A DNA stretch of 34,473 bases from DATEVL01 sp964448245 (lineage in GTDB: Bacteria; Chloroflexota; Anaerolineae; Anaerolineales; E44-bin32), in assembly GCA_964448245.1 (NCBI GenBank), contig CAYUWF010000010.1, positions 1-34,473 of the forward strand, written 5' to 3'. Position 1 is the stretch's first letter. Every line of letters starts with the position of its first letter. The notes under the pieces were generated by a model. That model saw only the letters and a list, made by a program, of their open reading frames with translations, was not told the DNA's origin and searched no databases. The position numbers and the translations under genes were made by a program. Of the stretch, positions 23,033-30,778 are shown piece by piece.

Positions 23033-24475
23033 GTGGTAGCCTCCTCGGTGGAGGCGGCGGTGAGCCTCGGCGCGGACGCCCACAGGAACGTTCACGACAG
23101 CATTCTGACGACGATCGGCCGGACGCCCCTGGTCCGTCTCAATCGCGTGGCGCGCGGTCTCTCCTGCCAGCTCTTCGCCAAGTTGGAGCAGTTCAACCCC
23201 GGCGGCTCGGTCAAGGATCGTATCGGCCTGCCCATCCTGGAAGCCTACGAGAAGGAGGGCCAGCTTCGACCGGGCGGTACCGTGGTCGAGGCGACCTCCG
23301 GAAACACCGGTGTCGGCCTGGCCATCGCCTGCGTCCTCAAGGGCTATCAGGCGGTCTTCGTCATGCCGGACAAGATGAGCGACGAAAAGCGCCGCCTGCT
23401 GCGGGCCTTTGGTGCGCGGGTCGTCATCACCCCGACCGCCGTTGAGCCGGACGACCCGCGCTCCTACTACTCCGTCGCCCGCCGATTGGTCCAAGAAACC
23501 CCCAACGCCATCCTGGCCAACCAGTATCACAACCCGGTCAATCCGCAGAGCCACTACGATTCCACCGGGCCCGAGATCTGGGAACAGACCTCGGGCCAGG
23601 TGACGGACATCGTCGTCGCCATGGGCACGGGCGGCACGATCAGCGGGATTGCCCGCTGGATGCGCGATCAACAGCACCCGGTGCGCATCATCGGCGTCGA
23701 TCCGGTGGGGTCGATCCTGGCCGAGGCCTGGAAGCGGGGCGGCGACACCGAGGGGCTGCAGGCCTTCCCCTATAAGGTCGAGGGCTTCGGGGAAGATTTC
23801 ATCCCCTCGACGCTCGACCTGCGCCTGGTGGACGAGGTCGTCGTCGTCGATGACGCCGAGTCCTTCAACTGGACGCGGCGCCTCGTCCGAGAGGAAGGAA
23901 TCTTCTGCGGCGGGTCATCCGGCGCGGCCCTGGCCGGCGCCCTCAAGTATGCCCAGGCTCTCGGGCCGGAGCGATTGGTGGTCGTGCTCCTTCCGGACTC
24001 CGGGACGCGTTACCTTTCGAAGATCTTCGACGACGACTGGATGCGCGAACACGGCTTCCTCGAACTCGACAGGCGCCGGGCGACGGCGATCCAGGTGGCC
24101 CAGGCCCGCGGCCTGCCAATGCTGGTGGCGGCCCACCCGGATGACACGATCAGCGATGTGGTGGTCCGCATGCGGTCGTACGCCGTCTCGCAGCTGCCCG
24201 TTGTCGACGAGGCGGGCCAGCTGGTCGGCCTCGTCACCGAGGTCGACCTCCTGAGGCACCTGCTCAACGGCGGCCTTGACTCCGCCGAGCACGCGGTGGG
24301 GGAGCTCGCCAGCCGCGAGGTGCGCGCCTTCCCCGCGGAGACGCCTTTCGAAGAGCTGCTCCCCGACCTGACGGCGGCCAAGGTCATCGTGTTGGTGGAC
24401 GAGGTCGGCCGGCCGCGCGGCATCCTGACGATGATCGACGCCCTCGAGTTTCTCGCCGCCTCGCCCGCGGAATGA
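23033..24475 (+). CDS. PLP-dependent beta-synthase with tandem CBS domains (cystathionine beta-synthase / cysteine synthase)
   Basis: A cytoplasmic fold-type II PLP enzyme of 480 aa. The catalytic domain (about 20-335) has IGRTPLVRLN, the PLP lysine in NPGGSVKDR, the substrate loop EATSGNTG, the phosphate loop GTGGTISG and GGSSGAAL. Two CBS motifs follow (about 350-475), usually a nucleotide or AdoMet sensor. Members join serine, O-acetylserine or O-phosphoserine with homocysteine or sulfide. The next gene, a likely free serine kinase, overlaps it by 4 bp, which favours O-phosphoserine as substrate (inference). Two GTG starts are possible: 23033 with GGGGAG upstream, or 23060 with GGAGG 6 bp upstream, which would remove nine residues. 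Confidence 0.92.
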   Translation: MVASSVEAAVSLGADAHRNVHDSILTTIGRTPLVRLNRVARGLSCQLFAKLEQFNPGGSVKDRIGLPILEAYEKEGQLRPGGTVVEATSGNTGVGLAIACVLKGYQAVFVMPDKMSDEKRRLLRAFGARVVITPTAVEPDDPRSYYSVARRLVQETPNAILANQYHNPVNPQSHYDSTGPEIWEQTSGQVTDIVVAMGTGGTISGIARWMRDQQHPVRIIGVDPVGSILAEAWKRGGDTEGLQAFPYKVEGFGEDFIPSTLDLRLVDEVVVVDDAESFNWTRRLVREEGIFCGGSSGAALAGALKYAQALGPERLVVVLLPDSGTRYLSKIFDDDWMREHGFLELDRRRATAIQVAQARGLPMLVAAHPDDTISDVVVRMRSYAVSQLPVVDEAGQLVGLVTEVDLLRHLLNGGLDSAEHAVGELASREVRAFPAETPFEELLPDLTAAKVIVLVDEVGRPRGILTMIDALEFLAASPAE

Positions 24476-25314
24476 GAATCCTCCCCGATCTGCCGGACCT
24501 GCGCATCCTGCCGGCGGCCGCGCTCCGCCCTCACGAACACCACGAGGATCGGCGTGCGGCGCCGCTGGCCGAGGCGCTGCGCCGGGAGGGCGTGCTCCGC
24601 AACCCGCCCATCGTCCTGCAACTGAGCGGACAGGAGGAGCGCTACATCGTCCTCGACGGCGCCAACCGGACCACCGCCTTCCAACAGCTCGGCCTCGAGT
24701 ACGTGCTGGCGCAGGTCGTCCATCCCGGCGACAACCAGGTCAGCGTCGAGACGTGGAACCACGCCGTACTCAACATGACGGAGGACGAGCTGCTTTCGGC
24801 CCTACGGGAGCTCGGGGACATCGAGCTTCTCCCTTCGGACGTCGAGCAAGCCACCGCCGACATGATTCAGGGGAGCGCGTGGGCTTACCTGTCGCTGCGA
24901 CCGGAAAGGGTGGTATCGATCATTGCCGCCGTGCCCGACCTGCGCAGCCGCGTCGAAGGCCTCAACCGCCTGGTGCGAGCCTATCAGTCGCGAGGGAAGG
25001 TCGAGCGGACCAATGCCGGGTCGGTCGGCGAAGTGGAGCGGGCGTTCCCGACAACAGCCGGCCTAGTCGCGTTCCTGGGATTTTCGGTTGAAGACGTCGT
25101 CGAAGCCGTCTCACAGGACCTCCTGCTGCCGGCAGGTCTGACCCGTTTCCTCGTCTCGCCCAGGGCCCTCAGGGTTAACTATCCTCTCGACGCCCTCGCC
25201 GCGCCGGAAAGCCGGGAAGCGAAGGAGCAGGCCCTGGCGAAGTGGGTACACGACCGGGTCGCCAGCCGCAAAGTCCGCTATTACGCCGAGGCGACGTATT
25301 TGTTCGACGAGTAA
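24472..25314 (+). CDS. ParB/SerK-like protein, putative free L-serine kinase
   Basis: A 280-aa protein whose amino half has the ParB/Srx-type nuclease-kinase fold: LRPHEHHEDRR, LAEALRREGVLRNPPIV, then YIVLDGANRTTAFQQLG. This is the pattern of SerK of Thermococcus and SbnI of Staphylococcus, which phosphorylate free serine to O-phosphoserine; the conserved Glu after His (PHE) and the DGxxR loop are both present. It lacks the HTH and carboxy domains of chromosome-partition ParB. The ATG overlaps the stop of the beta-synthase gene (ATGA). Family biochemistry plus this coupling suggest it feeds O-phosphoserine to that enzyme. Another role of the ParB-like fold cannot be excluded. Confidence 0.75.
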   Translation: MRILPDLPDLRILPAAALRPHEHHEDRRAAPLAEALRREGVLRNPPIVLQLSGQEERYIVLDGANRTTAFQQLGLEYVLAQVVHPGDNQVSVETWNHAVLNMTEDELLSALRELGDIELLPSDVEQATADMIQGSAWAYLSLRPERVVSIIAAVPDLRSRVEGLNRLVRAYQSRGKVERTNAGSVGEVERAFPTTAGLVAFLGFSVEDVVEAVSQDLLLPAGLTRFLVSPRALRVNYPLDALAAPESREAKEQALAKWVHDRVASRKVRYYAEATYLFDE

Positions 25315-25336
25315 TCGCGCGGCGATCGCACCGCGG

Positions 25337-26494
25337 TCAGGTGCCTGTCGCCTGCAGCGCCTGCTCGACATCCCCCAGCAGATCGGCGATCGCCTCGAGG
25401 CCGACGGAAAGCCGCACCAAAGCCGGGTCGACCGCCAGGCCCGAGCCCGCCGTCGAGAGGTGCGTCATCGCCGCCGGCACTTCGACCAGCGACTCGACTC
25501 CCCCGAGCGACTCCCCCAGGGCGAAAACAGACGTGGCTTCGGCGAAGCGCCGTGCAGCGGCAGGGCCGCCGCGGAGGCGAAAGGACACCATCCCGCCCGC
25601 GTTACGCATCTGGCGGCGGGCGAGAGAATGCTGAGGATGGTCCGGCAGGCCGGGGTAGTAGACCTGTTCGACCCCCGGCTGGCGGGCGAGGAACTCGGCG
25701 ATAGCCTGGGCGTTCTGCGCGTGGCGGTCCATGCGAATCGGAAGCGTCTTGATCCCGCGCAGGACGAGAAACGAGTCGAGCGGGCCCGGAACGGCGCCGA
25801 CGGTGTTCTGGATGAAGGCCAGGCGCTCGGCGAGCGCAGAGTCGCGCACGACGATGGCGCCCCCGACGACGTCCGAATGCCCGCCGAGGTACTTCGTCGT
25901 GGAATGCACGACGATGTCGGCGCCGAGTGCCAGCGGCTGCTGCAGGTATGGCGTGGCGAAGGTGTTGTCGACACAAACCCAGGGCGCGGAGGGCAGGCGC
26001 GCCGCAAGGCTGGAGATGGCGGAAATGTCGGCGAGGTTAAGCAGCGGGTTTGTCGGGCTTTCGAGCAGCACCAACCGCGTCTCGGGTCGGGCCGACTTGA
26101 TGAAACGCTGCGGATCCTGCGCCTCGGCAAATGTGAAGGTCACGCCGTATTGCGCATAGAGACGATCCAAGAGACGGTATGTTCCACCGTAAAGGTCGCT
26201 CACAGCCAATACATGATCGCCGGGTGCCAGGAGGTGGATCACCGCGTCGATGGCGGCCATCCCTGAGGCGAAGGCCAACCCGGCGGAGCCGGCCTCGAGC
26301 GCGGCCAAACAGGACTCGAGCGCCTTCCGGGTCGGGTTCCCCGTTCGGGAATACTCGAAGCCAAGCGTCTCCCCGACCGCGGTCTGCCGGTAGGTCGAAG
26401 TCAGATAGACCGGGGTCATGACGGCACCTGTGGCCGGGTCCGGCTCCTGACCGGCATGGATGGCGAGTGTCTCGAATCCCTGTGCAGGCTCCAT
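25337..26494 (-). CDS. Cystathionine gamma-synthase / gamma-lyase family enzyme
   Basis: A cytoplasmic fold-type I PLP enzyme of 385 aa of the Cys/Met metabolism family. It has FETLAIHAGQEPDPATGAV, YSRTGNPTRKALE, the cofactor-binding FASGMAAIDAV and DLYGGTYRL, VDNTFATPYLQQPL, and the PLP lysine in HSTTKYLGGHSD. The carboxy domain contains GGMVSFRL and LGGVESLVEVPA. Sequence alone does not separate gamma-synthase from gamma-lyase. Beside a beta-synthase, a gamma-lyase completing homocysteine-to-cysteine transsulfuration is the simplest reading. The ATG at 26494 has a perfect GGAGGG upstream; an extension to 26542 would run through the promoter. It converges on the serine-kinase gene. Confidence 0.93.
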   Translation of the reverse strand: MEPAQGFETLAIHAGQEPDPATGAVMTPVYLTSTYRQTAVGETLGFEYSRTGNPTRKALESCLAALEAGSAGLAFASGMAAIDAVIHLLAPGDHVLAVSDLYGGTYRLLDRLYAQYGVTFTFAEAQDPQRFIKSARPETRLVLLESPTNPLLNLADISAISSLAARLPSAPWVCVDNTFATPYLQQPLALGADIVVHSTTKYLGGHSDVVGGAIVVRDSALAERLAFIQNTVGAVPGPLDSFLVLRGIKTLPIRMDRHAQNAQAIAEFLARQPGVEQVYYPGLPDHPQHSLARRQMRNAGGMVSFRLRGGPAAARRFAEATSVFALGESLGGVESLVEVPAAMTHLSTAGSGLAVDPALVRLSVGLEAIADLLGDVEQALQATGT

Positions 26495-26513
26495 TCTGTA
26501 CCCTCCGAGTCCC

Positions 26514-26542
26514 ATTCTATTTATCCACACCCTGCACGTCAA
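26514..26542 (-). promoter_or_regulatory. Sigma70-type promoter of the cystathionine gamma-synthase/lyase gene
   Basis: On the minus strand TTGACG (26542-26537), a 17-bp spacer and TAGAAT (26519-26514). The predicted start near 26507 falls directly before the GGAGGG ribosome binding site (26506-26501), so the leader is only about 13 nt. Confidence 0.7.
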
Positions 26543-26560
26543 AACCCGGGAGCGGACGAA

Positions 26561-26566
26561 TATAAT
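26561..26566 (+). promoter_or_regulatory. Possible -10 box of the small gene at 26599
   Basis: TATAAT with no recognisable -35 at usual spacing. It lies 33 bp upstream of the GTG start and back to back with the promoter of the minus-strand gene. Confidence 0.35.
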
Positions 26567-26598
26567 GAGGGTCGCTTGGCTGCCGGGAAGGGGTCAGG

Positions 26599-26961
26599 GT
26601 GGATCTCAATCTGGTCGATCCAGAAGATGTGCCTCGTCCGCGCGAGGAGGTCCGCCTGCGAAACCTGGCGGTGACCCCTCTGGGAGACGGGCGACGGCTG
26701 CGCATCGAAGTCGAGATGACTCCGTTTCTGGAGCGGCCCAACCTTGACCTGGACGTGGTCGGCCCGGCCGGCGAGTCGCTTTCGAGAACGACGGTGGTCG
26801 AAGCGGACAGCCCGACCCTTTCGTTGACGATGCACCTGCGGGCCAGGCCCGAGGGAGGGGAGTATATGGTGCGCGGCTCCCTGTCGTACGCTTCGTCTCC
26901 GCCCCAGGACGTCCGAGAGAAGCGCTTTGTCGTGGAGTTGGCGGCGGATGAGCGAGACTGA
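26599..26961 (+). CDS. Small conserved-looking beta-rich protein, function unknown
   Basis: A 120-aa acidic protein without signal peptide or membrane segment. The pattern RLRIEVEMTPFLERPNLDLD, VVGPAGESLSRTTVVE and SLTMHLRARPEGGEYMVRGS alternates short hydrophobic strands and reads like one immunoglobulin-like beta-sandwich. I do not recognise a named family. The start is a GTG with GGAAGGGG about 6 bp upstream. It ends 33 bp before the large STAND-SARP regulator gene on the same strand, so it is probably cotranscribed and may belong to the same regulatory locus. Confidence 0.7.
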   Translation: MDLNLVDPEDVPRPREEVRLRNLAVTPLGDGRRLRIEVEMTPFLERPNLDLDVVGPAGESLSRTTVVEADSPTLSLTMHLRARPEGGEYMVRGSLSYASSPPQDVREKRFVVELAADERD

Positions 26962-26994
26962 TCCTCGGATCGGGCCGGCCAGGTAGCGACGGTC

Positions 26995-29900
26995 ATGGCG
27001 CGTCTCGATCCTGTCCTGCGCCACGCCACCACTGCCCCGGCCTTCGACCCGACGAAGATCCACCGCGAACGTCTGGTGGATCTGGTCCACTCCTATCTGC
27101 CGCGCAAGTTGATCGTCGTCGCCGCGCCGGCTGGGTACGGCAAGACCACGCTGTTGGCCGATTTCACGGCCCACAGCGACTTCCCGGTGTTCTGGGTGCG
27201 CCTGACCCCGGCCGATCATGACGAGCGGCGCCTGGCGGAGATGATCGTCGCCACGCTGCGACGGCGCTTCCGCCGCGTGATGAAGGAAACCCGGCTCAAC
27301 GCCCTGGCCGGCGCCACCGCCGAGGCCCTCGGCCGTGCGCTGGGCGAGGCGATGGGGGCCGTCGGGGAACCCTTTGTGCTTGTGCTGGACGACGTCCACC
27401 ACCTGAACCTCTCGAAGCCGGCGCTGGCCCTGATGGACGCACTGCTGGAGGCGATGCCCGAGGATTCCTCGCTGATCGCCTCGGGCCGCGAGGTGCTCGA
27501 GGTCTCGCTGGCCAAGCTGATGGCCGAGGAGAATCTGGCCGGTCTGGGGCCTCAGGATCTCTCCCTGACCGAAGGGGAGCTGCGGGCGCTGGCCTCCCAG
27601 CGGGGCTCGAGCGGACTGAACGATATCGATTTCGTTCGGATTCTTGAAGAAACGCGCGGCTGGCTGGCAGGCGTTCTGCTCTCGGGTGTCCTGCAGGGCC
27701 ACAAGAGCGCCGGCCCGATCGACCCCAATCGCCCGCTGGTCCACGACTACCTGGCCTCGGTTGTGCTCAATCGGCAGCCCGAGGCGCTGCGGACCTTCCT
27801 GCTGGAATCCTCGGTGCTGCCCTTCTTGACGGCTGAGGCCTGCGATTCTGTTCTGCACCGCACCGACAGCGCGCGCATGCTCGGCCGCCTGGGGAAGGAA
27901 GGCATCTTCGTCACGGTCTCGGCCGAGTCCCCGCGCACCTATGAGTACCACCCGCAGTTCCGCGATTTCCTGCTGACGACGCTCGGGGAGGGCGACCCGG
28001 CCCGGCTGAAGCGCGTCCGGCTGCGCGCCGCGCGCCACGCCGAGCGGACGGGGCAGGTGGAGCACGCCGTCGAACTCTACCTCGACAGCCGGCAGGCGCA
28101 GCACGCGCGCCGGCTGGCGGAACGTCACGCCAAGGGGATGTTCGACCAGGCGCGTGTCCAGACGCTGCAGATGTGGACCGACCGCCTGCGCGATGCCGGC
28201 GCCGAGTCGCCGGTGACGCTGCGCTACCTGGCCGTAGCCTATGCCGACCTCGGTCAGATCGCCGAGGCGGAGAACTACCTGGATCGGGCACAGCGGGCGC
28301 TGACGCCCGACACCGACTCCTCCGTTCGCGCCCTCTTGGAGAACGCGTCGGCGCTGGTCGCCTACTACAAGGGGGACTACCCGGCCGTACTGAAACACGC
28401 CGATCTCAGCCTGGCTTTGACGGACAAGCCGGCCGAGCGGGGGGTGCGGGCCCATGCGCTGATTCTGCGTGCCTCGGCCTTGGCGAATTCGTCTGGAGGC
28501 ATTGCTGAGGCCGAGCGCATCGCCGAGCAGGCCCTCGCTCTTCTCCGGGACGGGAAGGACCGGCTGCTCCGAGCTGACGCACTCCGCCTCAGGGGCTCCA
28601 TCCACCGGGTCCGGGGCGAGTTCAACCGGTACGCGGCAGTCAGTGCAGAGGCTTCTCGACTCGTCCGCCAGGAGGCCCCGGCCCTCTCGCTTGCCTCCCA
28701 CCTAAACAACCTGGCGGACAGCTCGCACAGGCTGGCCCGCTACGATGCAGCCATCGAGCAGTACTCCGAGGCGCTTAGGGAAGCGCGGCTTGTCGGCAGC
28801 GACTTGCGAGAAGCGGTCATCCTGTACGGGATGGCCGAGGTTTACTGCGACGTCGGTCTGGCCATCCAGGCGGCCGAGCTCTTTGGGGAAGCCCTCTCGG
28901 TGTCAACGCGGATCGACAGCACGCCGTGGATCATCTTCGGGTGTGTCCACACTTCAACTCTCTACCGGCGGCGCGGGCTACCGGATGTGGCGCGCGAGTG
29001 GCTCAAGCGGGCGCGCCACCTGGGTGGACCGGGGCGCCCGGCCGACGCGTTGGCCGTCGAAGAGGCGTACGTCCAGTCTGCTGCCGACCCTCAGCTGGCT
29101 TCGGTGACCCTGGATCGGATCCTTGCCGTGCCGGTCGAAGATGCGGAGTCGACCGTCCGGGCTACGGCCCTGCTGGCCAGGGCCCGGTGTTGCCTGTCGT
29201 CGGGGGATCTTGACGGAGCGAACGCGGCGTTGATGGAGGCCTTGAGCTGGGTCGGGGCAAGGGAGCTCGAACAAGTCGTCGCGGCTGAGTTCCTGCATGA
29301 CGACGACCTGCGTGAGTTGGCCAGCCGGACCCTGAGCGATCACCCGGCCATGGGGGTGGTCCTCAATCGAGTTGAGGCGATGCGCGCGTTCGCCCGGTTG
29401 CACGCGGTCGAGCCGGCGGAGCCCGCCGAGCGCCCGGCTCGTCTCGAGGTGCGGGCCCTCGGGGCCGCCCAGGTGGCATTGGGAGGCAACGAGGTCCGCA
29501 CCACCAAGCCGCAATTGCGAGAAGTCCTGTTCTATCTGGTCGATCACCAAACGGTGCCGCGGGACGAACTGGGCGAAGTGTTCTGGCCGACGGCGCCGCC
29601 GGGCAAGCGCAACGCCAACATCCACATGGCGATTCATTCGCTGCGGCGCTGGGTCGGGCGAGAGGTCGTCGAGCTGGAGGCAGGCGCCTATCAGTTGAGT
29701 CCTTCGCTCGAAGTGGCCTATGACGTGGCGAGTTTCCTCAGGGCGCGGGGCATCGCCCTGGCGCTGCCGCCCGGCGATCCACGACGCTATTTCGCTCTGA
29801 CGGAGGCCGTCAACTCCTTTGCCGGGGAGTTCCTGCCGGAGTTTTCTTCGGATTGGGTGATCGAGAGGCGACGCGGGATCGAGCTCCACTACCTCGAAGT

Positions 29901-30153
29901 GCTCTCGGCCTACGGCGAAGAGGCTCTGACGCGGGGCCAGCCGCAACGTGCCGTCGAGCATATCCGTCGAGGTCTGGCGATCGACCCCTACCGCGACGAC
30001 TTGAACGCCCAGTACATGGAGGCGCTCGGCCGCCTGGGTCGGCGAAGCGAGGTGGTTACGCATTACCAGCGGTACACGAACCTCCTTGAGAATGAGCTGG
30101 GACTGGACCCGCCGCGTGAAGTCCGAGACCTTTACTCCAGATTGATTCGTTAG
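26995..30153 (+). CDS. STAND ATPase - TPR - SARP/BTAD fusion transcriptional regulator
   Basis: A large 1052-aa cytoplasmic regulator. A MalT-like STAND ATPase (about 20-350) has Walker A APAGYGKTT at 44-52 and Walker B LVLDDVHH at 129-136, followed by the winged region ending HPQFRDFLLTTL. A TPR-rich middle (about 360-790) carries repeated A-E-Y-D-R-A-type helices and probably binds an inducer or partner. The carboxy end is a SARP module: a winged HTH (about 815-905, LEVRALGAAQVALGG and LREVLFYLVDHQTVPRDEL) and a BTAD all-helical domain (about 915-1050, ending LENELGLDPPREVRDLYSRL). The order is reversed from actinobacterial AfsR, where SARP is amino-terminal. STAND proteins switch by ATP-driven oligomerisation. 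Direct repeats just downstream look like its operator. Confidence 0.92.
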   Translation: MARLDPVLRHATTAPAFDPTKIHRERLVDLVHSYLPRKLIVVAAPAGYGKTTLLADFTAHSDFPVFWVRLTPADHDERRLAEMIVATLRRRFRRVMKETRLNALAGATAEALGRALGEAMGAVGEPFVLVLDDVHHLNLSKPALALMDALLEAMPEDSSLIASGREVLEVSLAKLMAEENLAGLGPQDLSLTEGELRALASQRGSSGLNDIDFVRILEETRGWLAGVLLSGVLQGHKSAGPIDPNRPLVHDYLASVVLNRQPEALRTFLLESSVLPFLTAEACDSVLHRTDSARMLGRLGKEGIFVTVSAESPRTYEYHPQFRDFLLTTLGEGDPARLKRVRLRAARHAERTGQVEHAVELYLDSRQAQHARRLAERHAKGMFDQARVQTLQMWTDRLRDAGAESPVTLRYLAVAYADLGQIAEAENYLDRAQRALTPDTDSSVRALLENASALVAYYKGDYPAVLKHADLSLALTDKPAERGVRAHALILRASALANSSGGIAEAERIAEQALALLRDGKDRLLRADALRLRGSIHRVRGEFNRYAAVSAEASRLVRQEAPALSLASHLNNLADSSHRLARYDAAIEQYSEALREARLVGSDLREAVILYGMAEVYCDVGLAIQAAELFGEALSVSTRIDSTPWIIFGCVHTSTLYRRRGLPDVAREWLKRARHLGGPGRPADALAVEEAYVQSAADPQLASVTLDRILAVPVEDAESTVRATALLARARCCLSSGDLDGANAALMEALSWVGARELEQVVAAEFLHDDDLRELASRTLSDHPAMGVVLNRVEAMRAFARLHAVEPAEPAERPARLEVRALGAAQVALGGNEVRTTKPQLREVLFYLVDHQTVPRDELGEVFWPTAPPGKRNANIHMAIHSLRRWVGREVVELEAGAYQLSPSLEVAYDVASFLRARGIALALPPGDPRRYFALTEAVNSFAGEFLPEFSSDWVIERRRGIELHYLEVLSAYGEEALTRGQPQRAVEHIRRGLAIDPYRDDLNAQYMEALGRLGRRSEVVTHYQRYTNLLENELGLDPPREVRDLYSRLIR

Positions 30154-30266
30154 ACCGCTTTTGGTCGTGGCAGAGCGTAAAAGGGGCAAACTCCTCGGAG
30201 TTCTTTACATAAGCGATGGCCCACCAAACGAACTCATCCGGCCCCAAAGCATCCAATTTGCGCATT
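30154..30266. other. Region between the regulator stop and the direct repeats
   Basis: The first part of a 328-bp gap. No gene or clear hairpin with a T-tract is seen here; the recognisable elements of the gap (direct repeats, leader ORF, terminator) all lie after 30266. Confidence 0.4.
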
Positions 30267-30302
30267 GCGGTTGAGACGCGGTTGAGCCGTGTTCAGTACG
30301 AT
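30267..30302 (+). promoter_or_regulatory. SARP-type operator: 11-bp-spaced direct repeats plus -10 box
   Basis: GCGGTTGAG occurs at 30267-30275 and again at 30278-30286, an exact 11-bp period (units GCGGTTGAGAC and GCGGTTGAGCC). Eight bp after the second unit lies TACGAT (30297-30302), a fair -10 box. SARP proteins such as ActII-ORF4 and DnrI bind heptamer repeats at 11-bp spacing, with the last repeat about 8 bp before the -10. The regulator gene just upstream encodes such a domain, so direct control of the genes after 30300 is inferred. Confidence 0.55.
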
Positions 30303-30337
30303 GGCCTTAGTACAAACTGGAGGGAGGAGGCAGGACC

Positions 30338-30367
30338 ATGGCAAACGATCCAGTCGGCGGTCGGTAG
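30338..30367 (+). CDS. Nine-codon leader ORF (MANDPVGGR)
   Basis: ATG at 30338 to TAG at 30365-30367, encoding MANDPVGGR. It is preceded by GGAGGGAGGAGG (30319-30330), the strongest ribosome binding site in the window, 7 bp from the ATG. It lies after the putative SARP-type promoter and 35 bp before an intrinsic terminator that precedes the next gene, the classical layout of a leader peptide. Its codons do not spell an obvious amino acid sensor. It may instead be an arrest or coupling peptide, or just a trap for ribosomes. No longer frame in this gap looks real. Confidence 0.45.
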   Translation: MANDPVGGR

Positions 30368-30401
30368 TCAGCCAGAGCAGTTCAACCCACAGAAGTCGGT
30401 T

Positions 30402-30440
30402 GCCAGGCAGCGAGGATTTCGCTCCGCTGGCTTTTGTTTT
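30402..30440 (+). terminator. Intrinsic terminator/attenuator before the small helical protein gene
   Basis: GCCAG (30402-30406) pairs with CTGGC (30427-30431) and AGCGA (30409-30413) with TCGCT (30419-30423) across a small internal loop, followed by TTTTGTTTT (30432-30440). A second hairpin, CCCGGC-CGAGA-GCCGGG (30443-30459), follows before the ribosome binding site at 30469-30475. The terminator could end the regulator transcript or attenuate the genes at 30482-31272. Confidence 0.75.
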
Positions 30441-30481
30441 GTCCCGGCCGAGAGCCGGGCCCACTAACTAGGAGGAATACG

Positions 30482-30778
30482 ATGTCCATGCAAGCGCTGA
30501 ATCGTTTGGTTGCCCGTTCGATCGTCGATCCGTCCGTCCTGCAGGCTTTCGGCGCCGGCCAAATCGGCCACGTGCTCGGTGAGCTCGATTTCTCGCCTGA
30601 GATGCGCCTGACCCTGGCCGGGCTCGAAGCCGGTTCGTGGACCGAGTTCGCCGTCCAGGCCTATCGCACGGTCAAGGCCTCCGAGAAGCCTGCCGTCCGC
30701 ATCGAGCTGCCTTCGCCGCTGGAAGGCCTGCTGCAGGAGCAAGAGCAGAAGCGCTCTGCCTTTGGTCAGGTGGCATGA
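30482..30778 (+). CDS. Small helical protein, Nif11/LigA-leader-like, function unknown
   Basis: A 98-aa soluble protein. The amino part (MSMQALNRLVARSIVDPSVL, then QAFGAGQIGHVLGELDFSPE) is predicted helical. Its DPSVLQAF...LGELDFSPEM pattern loosely recalls the Nif11/LigA-like small domain used as leader in some peptide natural products. The end (LLQEQEQKRSAFGQVA) is charged and contains no Cys or Gly-rich core, so a peptide precursor is not supported. An excellent AGGAGG precedes the ATG. The stop overlaps the start of the next gene (ATGA). It is preceded by a terminator/attenuator and a SARP-type operator. Confidence 0.65.
   Translation: MSMQALNRLVARSIVDPSVLQAFGAGQIGHVLGELDFSPEMRLTLAGLEAGSWTEFAVQAYRTVKASEKPAVRIELPSPLEGLLQEQEQKRSAFGQVA

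Noticed and set aside
26539..28701. 720-codon open frame on the minus strand
   Set aside because: It runs antisense to the small beta-rich protein and the STAND-SARP regulator, without recognisable motifs.
30216..30467. Open frames of 60-83 codons between the regulator and the small helical protein gene
   Set aside because: They run through the promoter, leader ORF and terminator, lack ribosome binding sites and have no plausible composition.
30482..30778. Peptide natural product precursor
   Set aside because: The amino part resembles Nif11-type leaders only loosely. There is no Cys/Ser/Thr-rich or Gly-Gly-cleaved core and no maturation enzyme nearby.
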